Shown here: positions 15,701-23,044 of the stretch, piece by piece
Numbering within the stretch: position 1 is the stretch's first letter
Layout: every line of letters starts with the position of its first letter
NCBI GenBank assembly: GCA_028689545.1
Contig: JAQVCX010000018.1
Span: 1 to 42,510 of the forward strand
Direction: 5' to 3'
Length of the DNA: 42,510 bases
Source of the DNA: Parabacteroides sp.
GTDB taxonomy: Bacteria > Bacteroidota > Bacteroidia > Bacteroidales > Tannerellaceae
The notes under the pieces: model-generated
Database searches by the model: none
What the model saw: the letters and a program-made list of their open reading frames with translations, nothing else
Told to the model about the DNA's origin: nothing
Position numbers and translations under genes: made by a program

Positions 15701-17167
15701 ATGAGAAAGCTTATCTTATTATATAGTATATGTATAGCGTTACTTACCGCTTGTGAGGAATCGGTGGTATCTCCCGAACAAATCGGGAAATACCCGTCCA
15801 TCTATCCGGATTATATCGGGGTGACAGTTCCCGCTACGATAGCTCCTATGAATTTCTCTTATACGGATGCCTCCTATGAGCGGATAGATGTTATCGTAAA
15901 AGGGCACCAAGGCAAAGAGATGCATATAAACGCGAAGCACATTAATTTCCCGGAAAAAGAGTGGAAACAACTGCTTGCCTCCCATCAAGGAGATAGCTTA
16001 TGCTTTACCGTCAGTATCAAGCAAGACGGGAAATGGCGTACTTACAAGCCTTTCTCCATGTACATCAGCCCCTATCCGATCGATTACGGTTTGGTATACC
16101 GGAAGATCGCTCCCGGCTATGAAGTCTACAGCCGTATGGGTATTTATGAGCGTGATCTATCGTCTCATAAAGAAAGACCTTTGGTGGAAAACACGTTGGT
16201 CAAAGGTATGTGCGTAAACTGCCACGCCTTCAACCGTACGGACCCGAGCCATTTCAGCCTTCACATCCGAGGGACGCATGGAGCTACTTTTATGAGAACC
16301 GGTAATAAGGATGAATACCTCAACACGAAAACAGACCAGACAATCGCCGCCTGTGTTTATCCCTACTGGCATCCCGGAGGCGAATATATAGCGTATTCCA
16401 CGAACAACACCCGGCAATCGTTCCATACGGTTAAGGACGAGCGGGTAGAAGTCTTGGATTTGGAGTCTGATGTAGTCGTTTATCATCCGGCAGATCATCG
16501 TCTACTCCTTTGCGATTCTTTACAAAAGAAAGACAGGTTCGAGACCTTCCCCGCCTTCTCCCCGGATGGTCGTACGCTTTACTTTTGTTCCGCCGAGGCC
16601 AAAAAAATACCGGAAGCGTATAAAGAGATAAAATATAATTTATGTAGTATCGATTTCGATCCCTCTACCGGTACATTCGGGAGCCGTATCGATACGTTGG
16701 TGAACGCGGAGGCTTTAGGGAAAAGCGTATCTTTCCCCCGTCCTTCCTATGACGGCAAATATATGATGTTCACCTTATCCGATTACGGAAACTTTTCGAT
16801 CTGGCATAAAGAGGCGGATCTATGGTTGCTGGACTTGACTAGCGGAGACCTCCGCAAGCTATCCGAGGTAAATAGCGATGATACCGAGAGCTTCCATAAC
16901 TGGAGCAGTAACTCCCGCTGGTTTGTCTTCAGTAGCCGCCGGGGGGACGGTCTTTATACCCGCCTTTATCTGGCTAGCATGGACGAGAACGGCAAGATAA
17001 GCAAGCCCTTTCTCCTTCCCCAAAAAGATCCGGGAACCTACTACGCTCGCTCTGTCTATTCCTATAATGTCCCGGATTTCGTCAATGCCCCTATCCAATT
17101 GGACACAAAAGTATTTGAGAAGAAGATAACCTCGAAAGAGCGTGTACAGGTACAAACCGGAAAGTAA
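15701..17167 (+). CDS. Lipoprotein with one CxxCH motif and a PD40/TolB-like propeller, copy 2
   Basis: 488 residues, lipid Cys18 in ICIALLTAC. The N-terminal domain YPDYIGVTVPATIAPMNF parallels copy 1 nearly residue for residue; the CxxCH is Cys171-VN-Cys174-His175 followed by FSLHIRGTHGATFMRTGN (copy 1: LSMFHVRGKQGGTLLNRNG). Propeller repeats: FPAFSPDGRTLYFCSAEA, FPRPSYDGKYMMFTLSDYG, WSSNSRWFVFSSRRGDGLY. The conserved sequence around CxxCH in two diverged copies suggests that the cysteines are functional. It is last in the operon and is followed by a strong terminator. Alternatives to haem binding are a structural disulfide or a metal site. Confidence 0.88.
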   Translation: MRKLILLYSICIALLTACEESVVSPEQIGKYPSIYPDYIGVTVPATIAPMNFSYTDASYERIDVIVKGHQGKEMHINAKHINFPEKEWKQLLASHQGDSLCFTVSIKQDGKWRTYKPFSMYISPYPIDYGLVYRKIAPGYEVYSRMGIYERDLSSHKERPLVENTLVKGMCVNCHAFNRTDPSHFSLHIRGTHGATFMRTGNKDEYLNTKTDQTIAACVYPYWHPGGEYIAYSTNNTRQSFHTVKDERVEVLDLESDVVVYHPADHRLLLCDSLQKKDRFETFPAFSPDGRTLYFCSAEAKKIPEAYKEIKYNLCSIDFDPSTGTFGSRIDTLVNAEALGKSVSFPRPSYDGKYMMFTLSDYGNFSIWHKEADLWLLDLTSGDLRKLSEVNSDDTESFHNWSSNSRWFVFSSRRGDGLYTRLYLASMDENGKISKPFLLPQKDPGTYYARSVYSYNVPDFVNAPIQLDTKVFEKKITSKERVQVQTGK

Positions 17168-17168
17168 A

Positions 17169-17224
17169 AAAAAGAGTCTGCCAAAAATAATCCTATATAC
17201 TCTTTCTGGCAGACTCTTTTTATA
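17169..17224. terminator. Bidirectional terminator after the DUF6057/CxxCH operon
   Basis: A perfect 15-bp stem pairs 17169-17183 with 17207-17221 around a 23-base loop, with an A run before and a T run after. It serves the rightward operon and, on the other strand, the small membrane-protein genes ending at 17231. Confidence 0.88.
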
Positions 17225-17230
17225 TCATTA

Positions 17231-17332
17231 TCACAAACCCAGCCATTTCTTTCCGGACTTTGTGTATGACCATGCGATCAATATCGCCATGACTACAATG
17301 ATGATCAAAAAAGTCAATGTTAATGAATCCAT
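17231..17332 (-). CDS. Predicted 33-residue single-span membrane microprotein
   Basis: Read from ATG at 17332 to TGA at 17231-17233: MDSLTLTFLIIIVVMAIL and on to AWSYTKSGKKWLGL. Residues 6-21 are a hydrophobic helix, followed by a basic tail, giving an expected N-out/C-in span. It starts 7 bases after the stop of the 80-residue membrane protein gene and ends just before a terminator, so it fits a two-gene operon. No family is recognised; its size is why automatic annotation would miss it. Translation is not proven. Confidence 0.6.
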   Translation of the reverse strand: MDSLTLTFLIIIVVMAILIAWSYTKSGKKWLGL

Positions 17333-17339
17333 ATCTTTT

Positions 17340-17582
17340 TTATTTAAACATTCTATTCGCAAAAAAAGCGATCATTCCTGTACCAAGTAAACCACTTACT
17401 ACCCTTGTCCAATGAGTTGCCATTTTAGGCTCGCCATACAACATTATAATTCCACCTATCACGACTCCCGCAAAAGTAAGCTTTGCCAAATCATAAAAGA
17501 ACTTGCCGAGATTCTCTTTCCGAGATTTTTCCCATTCCTTCCTTTCTTTCAATAATCCCTGTTGTTCATTCCATTTTCCCAT
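17340..17582 (-). CDS. Small membrane protein (possibly DUF6722-like)
   Basis: 80 residues. A charged N-terminal helix (NEQQGLLKERKEWEKSRKEN) is followed by two hydrophobic segments, LAKLTFAGVVIGGIIML (about 32-48) and VVSGLLGTGMIAFFAN (about 61-77). The layout resembles small Bacteroidetes proteins named DUF6722; this is from memory and uncertain. It has a good promoter (17611-17641) and a downstream microprotein gene. Function unknown. Confidence 0.7.
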   Translation of the reverse strand: MGKWNEQQGLLKERKEWEKSRKENLGKFFYDLAKLTFAGVVIGGIIMLYGEPKMATHWTRVVSGLLGTGMIAFFANRMFK

Positions 17583-17610
17583 AGTTACGCTATTTGATTA
17601 ATTAATGTCA

Positions 17611-17641
17611 CAAAGATAACAAAGTATCCCAATCTTGGCAA
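17611..17641 (-). promoter_or_regulatory. Promoter of the two small membrane-protein genes
   Basis: Minus-strand TTG at 17641-17639 and TATCTTTG at 17618-17611, 20 bases apart. Transcription would start about 20 bases before the 17582 start codon. Confidence 0.65.
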
Positions 17642-17743
17642 TCAGGCGATAGAAATAAAAATAATATCGCTATCCGATAAAATAATACTAGATTATGTAC
17701 CCGATACCTCTTACATTCGCGTTTATAAAGAAAGATAGTTATC

Positions 17744-18850
17744 ATGAAGAACACGAAATTAATCACCATGTTATGCCTAGGGGCACTCATCGCCTGCTCG
17801 CCGTCGAAGAAAGGACAAGAGCCGACAACCGAACAGGTTTCGCCAAGAGAACGTTTAATAGAGAACCTACGTGCGATTCCACCCAAAGGAATCATGTTCG
17901 GACATCACGATGATACGGTTTATGGCATCGGATGGGAATTTGAGGAAGGAGGCTCGGACGTACAAAAAGTATGCGGCGATTATCCGGCCGTTATCAGCTT
18001 TGATCTTGGAGAGATCGAGCTCGGGGGAGATAAGAGCCTCGATAAAGTGCCTTTCGAGAAAATACGACAAGAAATCATCAACCAATATAACCGGGGAGGC
18101 TTGGTATCCTTAAGTTGGCATCCCCGTAACCCTAAAACCGGAGGGGACGCCTGGGACGTATCGGATCCTGCCGTCGTGAAATCGATCCTGCCGGAAGGGG
18201 AGAACTATGCGAAATTCCAAGGTTGGCTAGGCAAGGTGAATGATTTCATCCTTTCCTTGATAACAAGCGATGGCAGCAAGATCCCTGTCTTGTTCCGTCC
18301 TTGGCACGAACACACCGGAAGTTGGTTCTGGTGGGGACAGAATTTATGCACCACTGATGAATACAAGGCGCTATGGCGAATGACCGCCGATTATCTTAGC
18401 GCTCACGGGGCAACGGACCAGATCGTCTACGCTTATTCCACAGGCACGGAGCCGCGGGATCAAGCGTCGTATCTGGAACGTTATCCCGGACATGACTTGA
18501 TCGATGTCCTTGGCTTCGACGCTTACCAACGAGAAGATAAGGATTTCTTCCTGAAAAGCATGGATACCAGCCTTTCCGTTATAGACAGCATAGGCAAAGC
18601 CAACCATAAGATCATAGCGGTCACGGAGACCGGCTACGAAGGGGTACCAGACTCCACCTGGTGGACGGGAACCCTGCTGCCTGCCCTTGAGAAATATCCG
18701 GTCGCTTATGTATTGGTATGGAGAAACGCCCGAGAGAAAGTCACTCACTTCTTTGGCCCCTATCCCGGACAAGCCTCTGCCGAGGATTTCAAGAAGTTCT
18801 CCGAGAATCCGAAAACATTGTTCGCCTCCGATATCAACCTATATAAATAG
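17744..18850 (+). CDS. GH26 beta-mannanase/mannosidase, lipoprotein
   Basis: 368 residues, lipoprotein signal with Cys18 (GALIAC). The GH26 (beta/alpha)8 fold is marked by the substrate-binding GHHDDTVYG, SLSWHPRNP, the acid/base Glu189 in FRPWHEHTGSWFWWG and the nucleophile Glu295 in AVTETGYEG. In B. fragilis the homologous enzyme is a mannanase giving mannobiose from beta-1,4-mannan, and this gene likewise precedes the phosphorylase, transporter and epimerase. Expected location: outer membrane or periplasmic face. A TACATTCG sequence at 17712-17719 is a weak -7 candidate. Endo- versus exo-action cannot be fixed from sequence alone. Confidence 0.93.
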   Translation: MKNTKLITMLCLGALIACSPSKKGQEPTTEQVSPRERLIENLRAIPPKGIMFGHHDDTVYGIGWEFEEGGSDVQKVCGDYPAVISFDLGEIELGGDKSLDKVPFEKIRQEIINQYNRGGLVSLSWHPRNPKTGGDAWDVSDPAVVKSILPEGENYAKFQGWLGKVNDFILSLITSDGSKIPVLFRPWHEHTGSWFWWGQNLCTTDEYKALWRMTADYLSAHGATDQIVYAYSTGTEPRDQASYLERYPGHDLIDVLGFDAYQREDKDFFLKSMDTSLSVIDSIGKANHKIIAVTETGYEGVPDSTWWTGTLLPALEKYPVAYVLVWRNAREKVTHFFGPYPGQASAEDFKKFSENPKTLFASDINLYK

Positions 18851-18881
18851 CATCATATAAATCACGTCATATCCAGTTGTA

Positions 18882-18903
18882 GAGACGGGGCATGCCCCGT
18901 CTC
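18882..18903. repeat. Perfect 22-bp palindrome (REP-like) between the GH26 and GH130 genes
   Basis: A 22-base perfect palindrome centred on GGGGCATGCCCC with GAGAC/GTCTC ends, preceded by GTTGTA. In RNA it makes a very stable GC-rich hairpin without a T-tract. Similar GTAGAGACG...CGTCTC elements are dispersed in many bacterial genomes, as far as I recall. Here it may lower expression or protect mRNA ends inside the operon. Confidence 0.8.
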
Positions 18904-18939
18904 CCACTATCTGATAATATCATTTAAAGCAAAAACATC

Positions 18940-20112
18940 ATGAAACAATTTCAAGAAAAAGCAAACGAACTCCTCGCTAAACACGAAGCTTTGTTAAGCC
19001 GAAAAAACATTCCTTTAGAAGACGGAAACGGAATCTTCACCCGTTATCAATATCCTGTACTGACAGCCGCGCATACCCCGGTGTTCTGGAGATATGACTT
19101 AAATGAAAAGACAAACCCCTACTTGATGGAGCGCATCGGCATGAACGCTACCATGAACTCCGGCGCAATCAAATGGAATGGTAAATATCTATTAATGGTA
19201 CGCGTGGAAGGAAGCGACCGTAAGTCCTTCTTCGCCGTGGCCGAAAGCCCGAACGGAGTAGACAATTTCCGCTTCTGGGAGTACCCGGTAACCATGCCGG
19301 ACGACCGGGTACCGGCCACCAATATTTACGACATGCGCCTGACCGCTCATGAAGACGGCTGGGTCTACGGTATCTTTTGCGCCGAGCGGCATGACCCGGA
19401 CGCGGCTCCCGGAGATCTATCCTCGGCAACCGCCACGGCGGCTATCGCCCGGACCAAAGACTTGAAGAACTGGGAACGCCTGCCGGATTTAAAGTCCAAG
19501 AGCCAACAACGTAACGTCGTACTGCACCCGGAATTCGTGAATGGTAAATACGCCCTTTACACCCGCCCACAAGACGGATTTATCGACGCGGGAAGCGGCG
19601 GCGGTATCGGATGGGCCTTGATAGATGATATCACCCACGCCGAAGTAAAGGAGGAAACCATTATCGACCAGCGTTACTACCATACGATAAAGGAGGTGAA
19701 GAATGGCGAAGGCCCCCACCCGATCAAGACACCGAGAGGCTGGCTACATCTCGCCCATGGCGTACGGGGATGCGCCGCCGGACTGCGTTACGTACTTTAT
19801 ATGTATATGACCGCGTTGGAAGATCCCACGAGACCGATCGCCACACCCGGCGGTTATTTCATGGCTCCGGAAAACGAGGAGCGAACGGGCGACGTATCCA
19901 ACGTATTATTCTCCAACGGATGGATCGCGGATGAGGATGGAACCGTATATATTTACTACGCGTCTTCCGATACCCGTATGCACGTGGCCGTATCCACGAT
20001 CGACAAATTGGTGGATTATTGCCTGAACACTCCGGCCGACGGGCTGACTACGACCGCGTCTGTCGAGACACTGAAAAAGCTGATCGACCGGAATCTTCCA
20101 CTCTTGAAATAA
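18940..20112 (+). CDS. GH130 4-O-beta-D-mannosyl-D-glucose phosphorylase
   Basis: 390 residues, the length of the characterised B. fragilis enzyme. It phosphorolyses mannosylglucose to alpha-mannose 1-phosphate and glucose in the cytoplasm. The proposed proton donor of GH130, Asp131, is at the expected number in TNIYDMRLT. Other family marks are [20 protein letters not shown], the phosphate-binding arginine region and [23 protein letters not shown], and [18 protein letters not shown]. No signal peptide. Position directly between the mannanase and the transporter/epimerase genes supports subgroup 1 (mannosylglucose) rather than mannosyl-N-acetylglucosamine specificity. Confidence 0.95.
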   Translation: MKQFQEKANELLAKHEALLSRKNIPLEDGNGIFTRYQYPVLTAAHTPVFWRYDLNEKTNPYLMERIGMNATMNSGAIKWNGKYLLMVRVEGSDRKSFFAVAESPNGVDNFRFWEYPVTMPDDRVPATNIYDMRLTAHEDGWVYGIFCAERHDPDAAPGDLSSATATAAIARTKDLKNWERLPDLKSKSQQRNVVLHPEFVNGKYALYTRPQDGFIDAGSGGGIGWALIDDITHAEVKEETIIDQRYYHTIKEVKNGEGPHPIKTPRGWLHLAHGVRGCAAGLRYVLYMYMTALEDPTRPIATPGGYFMAPENEERTGDVSNVLFSNGWIADEDGTVYIYYASSDTRMHVAVSTIDKLVDYCLNTPADGLTTTASVETLKKLIDRNLPLLK

Positions 20113-20130
20113 CCCATAAGAACCACTCAT

Positions 20131-21522
20131 ATGATTAAACTCACGGAGAAGATAGGCTACGGTTTCGGCGACATGGCATCGTCTATGTTCTGGAAACTGT
20201 TTGGCGCTTACTTGATGATTTTCTATACGGATGTATTCGGGCTACCGGCGGCGGCCGTAGGTACGATGTTCTTGATAACTCGTGTATGGGACTCGGTATT
20301 CGACCCGATTGTAGGTGTCGTGGCGGATCGTACGCAGACACGCTGGGGAAAGTTTCGCCCCTATCTGCTTTGGCTGGCGATCCCCTTCGCCGCTATCGGG
20401 GTATTGACGTTCACGACTCCTTCTTTCGGGCAAACCGGTCATTTGATCTATGCCTATATCACCTATTCGCTGATGATGATGGTGTACTCCGCCATAAACG
20501 TGCCTTACGCGTCGCTGCTCGGGGTGATGAGCCCGTTGCCGCAAGACCGGAATACCCTTTCCACGTATCGCATGGTGTTCGCCTATATCGGTAGCTTTAT
20601 AGCCCTGTTGCTATTCATGCCGATGGTGCGCTTCTTTAGCGGAAATAGCGATGAGTTGGCGGACCAACAACAGGGATGGACCCTCGCGGTCGTAGTTATC
20701 GCCATCCTGTGCGCCCTTCTCTTTTATGGATGTTTCGCCTGGACAAAAGAGCGGGTGAGACCGATCAAGGAGCGACAAGGCTCGTTAAAAGACGACTTGA
20801 AAGACCTATTGCACAATAAGCCTTGGTGGATATTATTGGGAGCGGGTGTCTCCGCCCTGGTATTCAATTCCATCCGCGACGGGGCTACCGTATATTATTT
20901 CAAATACTTTATCGTAGAGGAAGCCTATGCCGATGTCTCTCTTTTCGGAGTCTCCTTCGTCCTGAGCGGATTATATCTGGCGGTAGGGCAGGCGGCCAAT
21001 ATTATCGGCGTGATCTTGGCCGCCCCGTTAAGCAACCGGATCGGAAAGAAAAAGACCTATATGGGCTCCATGCTGATCGCCTCGGTATTGAGCGTTCTCT
21101 TTTTCTGGCTCGACAAGACGGATCTGGCCTTGATCTTCACGCTACAAGTATTCATCAGTATTTGCGCCGGTAGTATTTTCCCCCTACTTTGGTCGATGTA
21201 CGCCGATTGCGCGGATTACTCGGAGCTGAATACGGGGAATCGCGCCACGGGATTGATCTTCAGTTCCTCGTCGATGAGCCAGAAGTTCGGGTGGGCGATC
21301 GGCACGGCTATCACGGGCTGGCTACTCGCCTTCTTCGGCTTTCAGGCCAACGCCGTACAAAGCGAGGAGACGATTAGCGGGATCAAGATGTTCCTCAGTT
21401 TCCTGCCGGCCGTAGGCACGATCCTGTCCGTCGTGTTTATCGCCTTCTATCCGCTTAGCGAGGCGAGAATGAAGGAGATCTCCGCCACATTAGAAACCAA
21501 AAGAAAAGAAACAAATGAATAA
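20131..21522 (+). CDS. GPH-family (glycoside-pentoside-hexuronide:cation) symporter
   Basis: 463 residues with about twelve hydrophobic spans. The N-terminus EKIGYGFGDMASSMFWKLFG and the loop DPIVGVVADRTQTRWGKFRPY are GPH (MelB-type) signatures, with the cation-site acidic residues in the first segments. A second-half counterpart is WSMYADCADYSELNTGNRATG. It should import mannobiose or longer manno-oligosaccharides across the inner membrane with a cation. The start lies 18 bases after the phosphorylase; the end overlaps the epimerase gene by 8 bases, so these are co-translated. Confidence 0.93.
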   Translation: MIKLTEKIGYGFGDMASSMFWKLFGAYLMIFYTDVFGLPAAAVGTMFLITRVWDSVFDPIVGVVADRTQTRWGKFRPYLLWLAIPFAAIGVLTFTTPSFGQTGHLIYAYITYSLMMMVYSAINVPYASLLGVMSPLPQDRNTLSTYRMVFAYIGSFIALLLFMPMVRFFSGNSDELADQQQGWTLAVVVIAILCALLFYGCFAWTKERVRPIKERQGSLKDDLKDLLHNKPWWILLGAGVSALVFNSIRDGATVYYFKYFIVEEAYADVSLFGVSFVLSGLYLAVGQAANIIGVILAAPLSNRIGKKKTYMGSMLIASVLSVLFFWLDKTDLALIFTLQVFISICAGSIFPLLWSMYADCADYSELNTGNRATGLIFSSSSMSQKFGWAIGTAITGWLLAFFGFQANAVQSEETISGIKMFLSFLPAVGTILSVVFIAFYPLSEARMKEISATLETKRKETNE

Positions 21523-22756
21523 AATAGCCGAAGATTTACAGAACGAGGTTCGATGGGAGCTAGAGAACAATATCCTTCCCTTCTGGATGAACCGGATGAT
21601 AGATAACGAGCAGGGCGGTTTCCATGGACAAATCACGGGAAACGACCAGCTAGTAGCGCACGCCCCCAAAGGGGCCATCCTCAACGCCCGTATCCTATGG
21701 ACGTTCTCCGCCGCGTATCGTTTATTACGAAAGCCGGAATATCTGGAAACGGCTACCCGTGCCAAACGCTACCTGATCGATCAATTCTACGACCCGGAAT
21801 CCGGGGGCATTTATTGGGAACTAGACTATACCGGCCGCCCCACGCAGACCAAGAAGCAAATCTACGCCTTAGGATTCGCCATCTACGGATTGAGCGAGTA
21901 CAACCGGGCTACCGGAGATAAAGAGGCGTTGGATTACGCGATCCGTCTCTTCGAGGCGATCGAGCGATATAGTTTCGACCCGGAGAAGAACGGCTACCTG
22001 GAAGCCTTCACGAAAGACTGGAAACTGATAGAGGATATGCGGCTGAGCGACAAGGATGAGAACGAGAAAAAGACGATGAACACCCACCTGCATATCCTTG
22101 AGCCTTATACCAACTTGTACCGGGTGTGGAAAGACGAGCGACTCAAGGGGCAACTCCGCAACCTGATCCTGCTTTTCACCGACAAGATCTTGGATCATCG
22201 CACCTATCACCTGAACCTCTTTTTCAACGAGGACTGGGAAAGCAAACACCGTATCATCTCCTACGGCCATGACATAGAGGCATCGTGGTTGCTGCACGAG
22301 GCCGCCATCGAATTGGGAGACGACGAGATCCTCCGGCGAGTAGAGCCTTTGGTACAAAAGATAGCGATAGCGGCCGAAGACGGTTTGTTAGCGAACGGCA
22401 GCCTCATCTACGAGTATCACCCCGAAGAGAAGCGGGCCGACACGGACCTGCATTGGTGGGTACAGGCCGAGAACGTGGTGGGCCATCTCAACCTGTATCA
22501 GCATTTCGGGAATGAGCCGGCCTTGGGCACCGCCCGCAAATGCTGGAAGTTCATCCAGCGTTATCTGGTCGACAAGGAGCAAGGCGAATGGCATTGGAGC
22601 GTATCGCTGGATCACGAGATCAATCGCGAGGACGATAAGGCGGGCTTTTGGAAATGCCCCTATCACAACGGGCGGATGTGCATGGAGATTATCGAGCGGC
22701 TGGGAGGGGAAAAAGCCCCGGCAAACCCCTCCGACAGCCCCTTTTCGGCGGAATAA
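21515..22756 (+). CDS. Cellobiose 2-epimerase (mannobiose to mannosylglucose)
   Basis: 413 residues, (alpha/alpha)6 barrel of the AGE family. It epimerises the reducing-end sugar of beta-1,4 disaccharides, here mannobiose, giving the substrate of the adjacent GH130 enzyme. Catalytic-type histidines are in SYGHDIEASWLLHEAA and FWKCPYHNGRMCMEI; HWWVQAENVVG and NAHILW-type NARILWTFSAAYR are family segments. The last 17 residues after the conserved IIERL (GGEKAPANPSDSPFSAE) are encoded by the first unit of a 42-bp tandem repeat and look like a recent extension. It overlaps the transporter gene by 8 bases. Confidence 0.94.
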   Translation: MNKIAEDLQNEVRWELENNILPFWMNRMIDNEQGGFHGQITGNDQLVAHAPKGAILNARILWTFSAAYRLLRKPEYLETATRAKRYLIDQFYDPESGGIYWELDYTGRPTQTKKQIYALGFAIYGLSEYNRATGDKEALDYAIRLFEAIERYSFDPEKNGYLEAFTKDWKLIEDMRLSDKDENEKKTMNTHLHILEPYTNLYRVWKDERLKGQLRNLILLFTDKILDHRTYHLNLFFNEDWESKHRIISYGHDIEASWLLHEAAIELGDDEILRRVEPLVQKIAIAAEDGLLANGSLIYEYHPEEKRADTDLHWWVQAENVVGHLNLYQHFGNEPALGTARKCWKFIQRYLVDKEQGEWHWSVSLDHEINREDDKAGFWKCPYHNGRMCMEIIERLGGEKAPANPSDSPFSAE

Positions 22757-22998
22757 CCCCCGATAAACCCGTTTGACTGCTTCTTTTTGGCAAAAGAACC
22801 TCCGGTAAACCCGTTTGACTGCTTCTTTTCGGCGAAAGAACCCCGGTAAACCCGTTTGACAGCCTCTTTTCGGCGAAAGAACCCTCGGTAAACCCGTTTG
22901 ACAGCTCTTTTTCGGCGAAAGAACTCCGGTAAACCCGTCCGCCGGCTCCAAAACGGCCAAAGATCATCCGGCAGACCGTCTGCCGGCTCTTTTTTATC
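22718..22998. repeat. Tandem array of seven 41-42 bp units
   Basis: Units begin at about 22718, 22760, 22802, 22843, 22885, 22926 and 22968. The consensus reads CCGGTAAACCCGTTTGACTG then CTTCTTTTCGGCGAAAGAAC. Units 2-5 are near-identical; units 1, 6 and 7 are degenerate. Each contains a TTCTTT/AAAGAA hairpin around a CGGC-containing loop. Unit 1 encodes the C-terminus of the epimerase and unit 7 has become a terminator hairpin. There are no unique spacers, so it is not CRISPR. Confidence 0.92.
22968..22995 (+). terminator. Intrinsic terminator of the mannan operon (inside repeat unit 7)
   Basis: CCGGCAGA (22968-22975) pairs perfectly with TCTGCCGG (22979-22986) around CCG, followed by CTC and six T. 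It separates the epimerase gene from the esterase gene, so the latter is reached by read-through or its own promoter. Another short hairpin GTCGGGAACTCCCGAC lies at 23011-23026. Confidence 0.85.
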
Positions 22999-23044
22999 AA
23001 ATTAATAACCGTCGGGAACTCCCGACATAAAAAGTATAAGTGAT

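Noticed and set aside
22388-22960. 190-codon minus-strand open frame across the epimerase end and the 42-bp repeats
   Set aside because: It is antisense to a well-supported enzyme gene and its repetitive half results from the repeat period; no promoter or family resemblance.
22718-22998. CRISPR array
   Set aside because: The repeated units are contiguous with no unique spacers and no cas genes.
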